From assembly GCF_003019815.1 (NCBI RefSeq), contig NZ_CP027773.1:5573501-5637500 (forward strand): DNA of 64,000 nt, given 5' to 3'. The stretch's first letter is position 1. Each line of letters starts with the position of its first letter. Shown in pieces: positions 57,849 to 64,000 of the stretch. The position numbers and the translations under genes were made by a program. This DNA is from Variovorax sp. PMC12 (lineage in GTDB: Bacteria > Pseudomonadota > Gammaproteobacteria > Burkholderiales > Burkholderiaceae_C). The notes under the pieces were generated by a model. It was not told the DNA's origin. It was given only the letters and a program-made list of their open reading frames with translations, and made no database searches.

Positions 57849-60800
57849 ATGACCCGCAGCTTCATCGCCCACAGCGCGCTGGGCGAGCGCCTGAAGTTCC
57901 GCTCGATGACGGGACAGGAGCGCATTTCCGCACTGTTCGAGCATCGCGTGCGGCTCATCAGCGACATGCCCAACATCCAGCCCAAGCGCATGCTGGGCGA
58001 GGACATGAGCATCGAGGTGAACCTTGCCACCGAGCTTGGCGGCGCCGGCAAGCGCTTCCTGAGCGGGCAGGTCACGCGCTTTGCCTACGTGGGCAAGGAC
58101 GACGGCGACATGTCCGTGTACGAGGCCACGCTGCGCCCGTGGCTGTGGTACGCCACGCGCCGCTCCGACTTCAAGATCTTCCAGTTCAAGACGGCGCCGC
58201 AGATATTGCAGGAGGTGCTTGCGCCCTACGGCTTTGCCATCGACGCGCGCCTGAGCGGCAACTACCGCACCTGGGACTACTGCGTGCAGTACGCCGAGAG
58301 CGACTTCAACTTCGTCAGCCGGCTGATGGAGCAGGAGGGCATCTACTACTTCTTCTCGCACGCGCAGGGCAGCCACCAGCTGGTGCTGTGCGACGGCCCT
58401 GATTCGCACACGCCGCTGCCCAACGGCCCGGTGAAGGTGCCCTACCACGCGGGCGTGCTGGCCGCGCAGATCCTCGAGCAGGACTTCATCGACAGCTGGA
58501 GCCATTCGGAAGACATCGCGTCGGGCAACTTCGCGGCCGACGACTACGACTTCAGGAAGCCCAACGCCGAGATCGACACCGTGCGCCAGCAGCCGGCCGG
58601 CCACAGCCGCGATAACTTCGAGATCTACGACTGGCCCGGCGGCTACACCGAGCTTGGCGACGGCGAGAACTACGCGCGCCTGCGGCTGGAGCAGCTCGCC
58701 GGGCGCCGCGAACTGGTGAGCGCTGAAGGCAACCTGCGCCACATGGCGCCGGGCTACCTGTTCGAACTGGCGCGCCACCCCAACGCCGAAGACAACCGCC
58801 GCTACCTGATCGAAGCCGTGAGCTACGACTTCCAGGAGAACGCGCTGCGCGTGGTGGGCGCGGCGGACGCGGCCTACAGCGAATCGACCAGCAGCACCAG
58901 CTACCGCCAGACCTTCGAGGTGCTGCCCGACAGCGCGCCCTACCGGCCCGAGCGCGTCACGCCCAGGCCGCGCACCACCGGGCCCCAGACCGCGGTGGTG
59001 GTCGGCCCGGCGGGCGAAGAGATCCACACCGACGAATACGGCCGCATCAAGGTGCAGTTCCACTGGGACCGCTATGGCCGGCGCGACGAGAACTCCTCAT
59101 GCTGGATCCGCGTGTCGCAGACCTGGGCCGGCAGCAACTACGGCGCCATGCACATACCGCGCATCGGGCAGGAGGTGATCGTCGACTTCCTCAACGGCGA
59201 CCCCGACTACCCGATCGTCACCGGCTGCGTCTACAACGCCGCGCAGATGCCGCCCTGGGAGCTGCCGCGCCACAAGACCCAGACCGGCTTCCAGACGAAC
59301 TGGAGCAAGGGCGGCGGCGGCAAGCACATGCTGCGCTTCGAGGACAGCCGCGGCACCGAGCACATCGAGCTATCCACCGACCACGGCAACACCCACCTGC
59401 ACATGGGCTACCTGATGAACCAGGGCAGCGGCGTGCAGCGCAGCTACGGCTTCGAGCTGCGCACCAACGAGTGGGGTTCCATCCGCGCGGACAAGGGCCT
59501 GCTGCTGACCACCTACACGCAGGACTACGCGCAGCGCGCCTCGCGCGACAACCCCGACGGCCACGAGCACATGGGCGCCACGCTGGCGCAGAGCAACGCG
59601 CTGATGCAGGCGTCGGGCCAGGCTGTTGCGGCCACCAAGGCGCTGGTGGGCGCGATGGCGCAGGGCAAGAACCAGACGCTGATGGGGCTGGTGCAGGGCG
59701 TGCAGGCCGCGGGCGGCGTTTCGCAGGCCGTGGCGGCGCTGGCCGCGGGCGGCACCCCGGAGGCGGGCGTTTCCGACAACCCCGACCCGGCCATGGCCGA
59801 CGCGCAGCAGATGCTCGACCTCTCGCGCAAGATCGACAAGCCCGTGGTGTCCATCGTCAGCCCCGAGGGGCAGACCATGATCAGCCCCAAGCCGATCGTG
59901 GTGAGCTCGGGGCAGAGCGTGTCGGTGCGCGCCACCTCGGCCATGACGCTGACCACCGGCGCGCAGCTCACGCAGCTGGTCACGGGCGGCATGCTCACGC
60001 AGGTGAGCGAGGGCGGGCAGGTCAACGTGGTGTCGGGCGGCGACATCGTCTCGCACGCCAGCGCCGGCGCCGTCAACCTGGTGTCGAAGACCGACGCCTC
60101 CATCACCTCGACCGACAGCAACGCCAACATCACCGGCCGCAAGTCGGTGGTGATCCAGGCGGCCGACCAGGACGTGTTCGTGACCGGCAAGACCAGCATC
60201 TCGCTGATCTGCGGCAAGTCGTCCATCGTGCTGCTTGCGGACGGCACGGTGAAAATCAACGGCGTGAAGGGCCTCGTCAACTTCACGGGCGAACTCGACC
60301 AGCGCGGCAGCAAGATCTTCCTGAACTGCGATGCGCCCATCGGCAGCGAGCCTGAAGAAGCGGTGGTGGAAGACGGCGTGCCCGTGGCGCCCGCGGCCGC
60401 CGCCACGTCGGCCGAGGCATCGGAGCATGCCGTGCCCGCGGCCGCGCCGCCGGGCTATGTCACCACCGGGCTCGGCAAGGGCGTCGACGCCATCGCGGCG
60501 CGCTCGCCCACGCTGCAACGGCAGGTCAAGTTCCTGCAGGGCCAGGGCTGGAAGATCGGCTACGGCGCAGCGGGCGGAGGCACATATGCCGACACCAACC
60601 CCGCCGTGAAGAAGATCGTGATCGACGGCAACTACGCGAGCGACCCGTACAAGACTGCCGCGTCGCTGTCGCACGAGGTCGGGCACGCGGTGTATTCGTA
60701 CCGCTTCAAGCCCGACATGTCCTCGAAGACCGCGTTCGTCAACAGCATGCTCGGCTCCGAGGGCGAGGCCGCGCTCAACCAGATCCAGGTGCAGCGCGAA

Positions 60801-61022
60801 GTGTGGCGCGCGGCCAAGGTCGACATCCTCAAGGGCGCGAACCCCGCGAACGTGGAAGCCTTCAACGATGCCTACAACAGCATGGTGAAGGGCGGCACCC
60901 GGGAGGCCGCCAGGGCCGCCGCCGGCAAGTACTACGGCACGCTCACCACGTCGACCACCGGCGAGCAGTACACGCAGTATTACGGCAACTCCTACGACAA
61001 GAAATATGCCGGGAAGCACTGA
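57849..61022 (+). CDS. vgrG: VgrG spike protein with a C-terminal HExxH effector domain
   Basis: A 1057-residue type VI spike. The first ~600 residues are the gp27/gp5-like core: FRSMTGQERISALFEHRVRL, RLMEQEGIYYFFSHAQGSH and WIRVSQTWAGSNYGAMHIPR (the OB fold). The DUF2345-type beta needle follows (MTLTTGAQLTQLVTGGMLTQ, then ITSTDSNANITGRKSVV). After an Ala/Pro linker near residue 850 comes a unique domain of ~190 residues with SLSHEVGHAVYSYRF; its HEVGH (residues 942-946) is a zincin-type metal-binding and catalytic motif. This makes it an evolved VgrG delivering a predicted metalloprotease toxin. The next gene is a candidate immunity protein. Confidence 0.93.
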   Translation: MTRSFIAHSALGERLKFRSMTGQERISALFEHRVRLISDMPNIQPKRMLGEDMSIEVNLATELGGAGKRFLSGQVTRFAYVGKDDGDMSVYEATLRPWLWYATRRSDFKIFQFKTAPQILQEVLAPYGFAIDARLSGNYRTWDYCVQYAESDFNFVSRLMEQEGIYYFFSHAQGSHQLVLCDGPDSHTPLPNGPVKVPYHAGVLAAQILEQDFIDSWSHSEDIASGNFAADDYDFRKPNAEIDTVRQQPAGHSRDNFEIYDWPGGYTELGDGENYARLRLEQLAGRRELVSAEGNLRHMAPGYLFELARHPNAEDNRRYLIEAVSYDFQENALRVVGAADAAYSESTSSTSYRQTFEVLPDSAPYRPERVTPRPRTTGPQTAVVVGPAGEEIHTDEYGRIKVQFHWDRYGRRDENSSCWIRVSQTWAGSNYGAMHIPRIGQEVIVDFLNGDPDYPIVTGCVYNAAQMPPWELPRHKTQTGFQTNWSKGGGGKHMLRFEDSRGTEHIELSTDHGNTHLHMGYLMNQGSGVQRSYGFELRTNEWGSIRADKGLLLTTYTQDYAQRASRDNPDGHEHMGATLAQSNALMQASGQAVAATKALVGAMAQGKNQTLMGLVQGVQAAGGVSQAVAALAAGGTPEAGVSDNPDPAMADAQQMLDLSRKIDKPVVSIVSPEGQTMISPKPIVVSSGQSVSVRATSAMTLTTGAQLTQLVTGGMLTQVSEGGQVNVVSGGDIVSHASAGAVNLVSKTDASITSTDSNANITGRKSVVIQAADQDVFVTGKTSISLICGKSSIVLLADGTVKINGVKGLVNFTGELDQRGSKIFLNCDAPIGSEPEEAVVEDGVPVAPAAAATSAEASEHAVPAAAPPGYVTTGLGKGVDAIAARSPTLQRQVKFLQGQGWKIGYGAAGGGTYADTNPAVKKIVIDGNYASDPYKTAASLSHEVGHAVYSYRFKPDMSSKTAFVNSMLGSEGEAALNQIQVQREVWRAAKVDILKGANPANVEAFNDAYNSMVKGGTREAARAAAGKYYGTLTTSTTGEQYTQYYGNSYDKKYAGKH

Positions 61023-61026
61023 ACCC

Positions 61027-61470
61027 ATGAACCCGCAAGCCACCGCCATGACGCTCTGGCAGGCCATCGATGCGCTGGCGGCGCAGCTGCCGTTCTCCAT
61101 GCAGAAGGTGGGCCGCACGCTGTCGACCACCCTGAGCGACACGCATGCCGAAGGCGGCACCGTGTTCCAGTTCTTCGAAGGCACGCCGGTGCGCCTTGTG
61201 GATGGCGCCGAGCTTGCGCGCATCGACCTGCGCATCAAGCGCGAAGGCGCGCATCCCGGCTTCCTGGTGCTGGAGCTCAAAGGCCGCTGCGTGCCCTTGG
61301 CCGAAGTGCGCCAGCACTACCCCGCGCTGGAGATCACCGGCGTGCCGCGCGGCCGTTCGCTCGATGAATCGACCAGCCACACGGCCACGCGCGGCTGGGG
61401 CCGGTTGTCGTTCGGCTTCACCGAGCGCAACCCCGATTGCCTGGCCTTCGTGGCCTTCGACCCCACGTAG
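61027..61470 (+). CDS. Putative immunity protein for the VgrG effector
   Basis: A 147-residue protein starting 4 bp after vgrG. No signal peptide or membrane segment is seen. It looks compact and mixed alpha/beta: WQAIDALAAQLPFSMQKVGR, FQFFEGTPVRLVDGAELARI, LVLELKGRCVPLAEVRQHYP and a C-terminal RLSFGFTERNPDCLAFVAFD. I do not recognise the family. Its position right after a VgrG with a toxin-like tail is the standard place for an immunity gene. Cytoplasmic location would imply a cytoplasmic target for the toxin. It could instead be an adaptor for the spike. Confidence 0.6.
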   Translation: MNPQATAMTLWQAIDALAAQLPFSMQKVGRTLSTTLSDTHAEGGTVFQFFEGTPVRLVDGAELARIDLRIKREGAHPGFLVLELKGRCVPLAEVRQHYPALEITGVPRGRSLDESTSHTATRGWGRLSFGFTERNPDCLAFVAFDPT

Positions 61471-61493
61471 AACACCCGCAAGAAAGCAGCCTG

Positions 61494-61937
61494 ATGAAGT
61501 ACCACATCCAGGAAGGCCGGTTCGACGTGCCCGACGACGGGCGCATCGACCGCACGATGAACGTACTGGCCATGCCCGACGGCTCGGGCACCACGCTCAT
61601 CGTGAGCCGCGACGCGCTGCGCGAGCAGGAGAGCCTGGCGCAGTTCGTGACGCGGCAGATGAACGACCTGACGCGCCAGGTGAGCCAGCTGAAGGAGGTG
61701 TCGCGCACCGACATTTCCGTGGGCCCGGCCATCGCGAGCCTGCGGGCCATCGAGCTCGCCACGCAGTTCAGGCAGAACGGGCAGGCGCTGCACCAGCGCC
61801 AGGCCGTGTTCGTGCTGCCGCAGGACCCGGCGGGCAAGGCCGTGCTCATTCTCACGGCCAGCAGCCCCGTGCCCTTCGATGCCGATGCGCTCGCGCTGTG
61901 GCGGCGCACGCTCGAGAGTTTTCAGCCCAGGGCCTGA
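61494..61937 (+). CDS. EagR-type (DUF1795/DcrB) chaperone for the Rhs effector
   Basis: A 147-residue DUF1795/DcrB-like protein: MKYHIQEGRFDVPDDGRIDR, TMNVLAMPDGSGTTLIVSRD, and LPQDPAGKAVLILTASSPVP. Such Eag chaperones bind and shield the N-terminal transmembrane helices of Rhs or other PAAR effectors before they are loaded on VgrG. The downstream Rhs protein has exactly such helices near its N-terminus. It starts 23 bp after the putative immunity gene and 26 bp before the Rhs gene. Confidence 0.85.
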   Translation: MKYHIQEGRFDVPDDGRIDRTMNVLAMPDGSGTTLIVSRDALREQESLAQFVTRQMNDLTRQVSQLKEVSRTDISVGPAIASLRAIELATQFRQNGQALHQRQAVFVLPQDPAGKAVLILTASSPVPFDADALALWRRTLESFQPRA

Positions 61938-61963
61938 CATCTCCATGAAGGCCACGAAGACCC

Positions 61964-64000
61964 ATGGCCGGTAAACCCGCCGCCCGGCTGCACGACCCCA
62001 TTGCTCACACCAATGCGCACGCGCGCTTCTGGGCCAAGTTCGCGGGCGGGCTGATCGGCGGCATTGCGGTGGGCTTTGCCGCGGGCCTGGCGGCGGCCGC
62101 CGTGGTCGGCACCGGGGGGCTTGCGGGGCCGCTGGTGGCGGGCGCCGTGGTGGTGGGCGCGCGCATGGCCGGCGGCTACCTCGGCGCGAGCCTGGGCGAG
62201 TCGATCGCCGATGCGCTGGTGCCCGAGACCCTCACCGTGACCGGCATGATCACCAGCGGATCGTCTGACGTGTTCATCGACAGCAAGGCCATGGGCGCCG
62301 CGCGCGCCTCGCCAGAGATGCCGATGGACACCGTGAGCTGCAAGAACGACTCGCCGCAGATCCTTCTTGCCGAGGGCGCGGAGACCGTGTTCGTCAACAT
62401 GGGCGTCGCTTCTCGCAAGGACGACCACACCGAATGCGGCGCCAAGGTGAGCGAAGGCTCGCCCACCGTCTTCATCGGCGGGCCGACCGCGCGCGTGCGC
62501 GAGGTGGCCGATGAGGTGCCGCTCATCTCGAAGGTGCTGGTGACCGTGTTCAACCTGGTCATGATCTACCGCGGCCTGCGCTGCCTGCCCAAGCTCGCGC
62601 GCCAGGGCAAGAACGCGCTGCCTTGCCTGATCGAAGGCGCGGTGGGGCTGGGCATGGGCATCCACGGCATGGTCAGCTCCTTTGGCAACCCGGTGCATGC
62701 GGCGACGGGCGGCAAGTTCCTGGGTGGGGAGAGCGAGCTCGACTTCACGCTGCCCGGGCCGCTGCCCATTGCCTGGCAGCGCTTCTACGGCAGCCACGAC
62801 CTTCGCCGCGACGGCGCGCTGGGGCAGGGTTGGAGCCTGCCCTATGCAATGGAGCTGCGCCTGGGCAGCGATGACCAAGGCCAGCCCATCGTCACGCTCA
62901 TCGACGAGCAGGGCCGCCCGATGGTGCTGCCCGACATCGAGCCCGGCACCCGCCAGTACAGCCTGCGCGACGGCCTGGACCTGTGCCGCACCGAAGGCGG
63001 CCACTACTTCATTCACGTGCCGGGCGGCCTGTTCTTCATGTTCGAGCCGCCGGCCGAAGGCGGGCCGCACGCGCAGACGCTGAAGCTCGCGCGACTCGAA
63101 GACCGCAACGGCAACTTCATCGACCTGCGCCACGACGCGCTGGGCCGGCTCGCGGCGCTGACCGACAGCACCGGGCGCCTGCTGGCGCTCGACTACCCGG
63201 GCGAGAGCCGCCGGCTGGCCGCGGTGCGCCTGGCCGCCGGCGCACCCGGCGAACTGCCGGGCGTGCTGGTCGCCTACCGCCACGATGCCGAAGGCCGCCT
63301 GCTCGACGTGACCGATCGCAACGGCGCGGTGGTACGCCGCTTCGGCTACGACGCCCAGGGCCTCATGAGCTTCCACGCCGACGCTGCGGGGCTGGAGTGC
63401 CACTACGAGTGGCGCGGCTCGGCCGGCGACGCACACGTGGCCCGCCACTGGACCAACGACGGCGAGAGCTACACCGTGCGCCGCATGCCCCCCGCCGCCG
63501 ACGACGCACTGGCGCTGGGCGAGACACTGGTCGTCGACCAGCTCGGCCGCGAGTTCGCCTGGCACTGGAACGCCGACCATCAGGTCACCGACTACACCGA
63601 CGCGGCCGGCCGCCAGTGGCATGCGGAGTACAACGACCTGCGCCAGCTCGTCGCCATCACCGAGCCCGGCGGTGCCACCACGCGCTGCACCTACGACCCC
63701 ATGGGCTTCATGAGCAGCCGCACCGATGCGCTGGGCCGCACCCGGAGCACCGGCTGGACCGAGTTCGGCGAGCCATGGCGCGAGACCCTGCCGGACGGCA
63801 GCACATGGACCTACGCCTACAGCGACCAGGGCAACCTGGTGCGCGAGACCGACCCGCTGGGCCGCACCACCGAGTACGCCTACGACAGGCGGGGCCTGCC
63901 CATCGTCGTGACCGACGCCAAGGGCGGCACCAACCGCATGGCCTGGAACGAGTGCGCGCAGTTGCTCTCCCTGACCGACTGCTCCGGCAAGACCACGCGC
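61964..64000 (+). CDS. PAAR-Rhs type VI effector, 3' end beyond the window
   Basis: The frame is open for 679 codons from ATG 61964 to the window edge. Residues 1-16 carry a prePAAR-like start (AARLHDPIAHT). Two to three hydrophobic helices follow (FAGGLIGGIAVGFAAGLAA; LVAGAVVVGARMAGGYLG). The PAAR domain (~residues 90-180) includes GSSDVFIDSKAMGAA, CKNDSPQILLAEGAETVFVN and SPTVFIGGPTARV. After another helix and HAATGGKFLGGESELDFTLP the Rhs shell begins, with DLRHDALGRLAALTDSTGR, YDAQGLMSF and YDPMGFMSSRTDALGRTRST repeats. The C-terminal toxin lies outside the window. It caps the spike; EagR should guide loading. Confidence 0.93.
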   Translation, partial: MAGKPAARLHDPIAHTNAHARFWAKFAGGLIGGIAVGFAAGLAAAAVVGTGGLAGPLVAGAVVVGARMAGGYLGASLGESIADALVPETLTVTGMITSGSSDVFIDSKAMGAARASPEMPMDTVSCKNDSPQILLAEGAETVFVNMGVASRKDDHTECGAKVSEGSPTVFIGGPTARVREVADEVPLISKVLVTVFNLVMIYRGLRCLPKLARQGKNALPCLIEGAVGLGMGIHGMVSSFGNPVHAATGGKFLGGESELDFTLPGPLPIAWQRFYGSHDLRRDGALGQGWSLPYAMELRLGSDDQGQPIVTLIDEQGRPMVLPDIEPGTRQYSLRDGLDLCRTEGGHYFIHVPGGLFFMFEPPAEGGPHAQTLKLARLEDRNGNFIDLRHDALGRLAALTDSTGRLLALDYPGESRRLAAVRLAAGAPGELPGVLVAYRHDAEGRLLDVTDRNGAVVRRFGYDAQGLMSFHADAAGLECHYEWRGSAGDAHVARHWTNDGESYTVRRMPPAADDALALGETLVVDQLGREFAWHWNADHQVTDYTDAAGRQWHAEYNDLRQLVAITEPGGATTRCTYDPMGFMSSRTDALGRTRSTGWTEFGEPWRETLPDGSTWTYAYSDQGNLVRETDPLGRTTEYAYDRRGLPIVVTDAKGGTNRMAWNECAQLLSLTDCSGKTTR

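Overview
The window is GC-rich throughout, with strong G/C preference at third codon positions. Its gene content (an orphan Hcp/VgrG/Rhs type VI locus, a fused indolepyruvate oxidoreductase, an Xsc/Soe sulfonate module, an ESPR-type autotransporter) and its palindromic GC-rich intergenic repeats fit a betaproteobacterium of the Comamonadaceae, most likely Variovorax or a close relative. The genus is inferred from gene content. No rRNA, tRNA, CRISPR array, transposase or replication origin was found. Both window ends cut a gene: an enoyl-CoA hydratase on the left and an Rhs protein on the right.

Layout. 1-4.7 kb: enoyl-CoA hydratase, class III CoA-transferase and GMC oxidoreductase on the minus strand, divergent from an AcuR-like TetR repressor with three related operator-like sites. 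This resembles an acrylate / 3-hydroxypropionate route. 4.8-12.6 kb: two SAM methyltransferases, a small membrane protein, an MHYT-GGDEF-EAL enzyme, and a lipid-type cluster (CFA-synthase-like methyltransferase, DUF1295, DUF6134-like, alpha/beta hydrolase). 12.7-16.9 kb: a large glycine-rich autotransporter, a DUF1059 protein and a LuxR-type regulator with an unusual start. 16.9-22.1 kb: MFS transporter and second GMC oxidoreductase divergent from an IclR regulator, then a DUF2252 protein. 22.1-23.4 kb: an AT-rich islet with a small lipoprotein gene and a type I secretion ATPase cut down to its N-terminal domain.

23.5-36.9 kb is a sulfonate-dissimilation region. It holds a TauE-type sulfite exporter, a CobS/CobT-like MoxR-ATPase/VWA pair and an IclR regulator on the minus strand. 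Facing away are xsc (sulfoacetaldehyde to acetyl phosphate plus sulfite) and ackA (acetyl phosphate to acetate plus ATP), then a LysR regulator and soeABC (sulfite oxidation). A 116-bp compound palindrome sits in frame inside soeB. 37-40.7 kb: a phytase-like histidine phosphatase lipoprotein, a membrane protein and an Lrp regulator.

40.7-51.5 kb encodes deoxyribose/ribose-type catabolism: DeoR regulator, DeoC aldolase (translationally coupled to a 20-residue proline-rich leader), a two-domain aldehyde dehydrogenase, a FucU/RbsD mutarotase, a PfkB kinase and a complete sugar ABC importer with two permeases. 51.7-57.1 kb: indolepyruvate ferredoxin oxidoreductase, a phosphotransacetylase and a sirtuin lacking the usual zinc cysteines. 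57.3-64 kb: an orphan type VI secretion island with Hcp, a VgrG carrying a C-terminal HExxH domain, a putative immunity protein, an EagR-type chaperone and a PAAR-Rhs effector that runs off the window.
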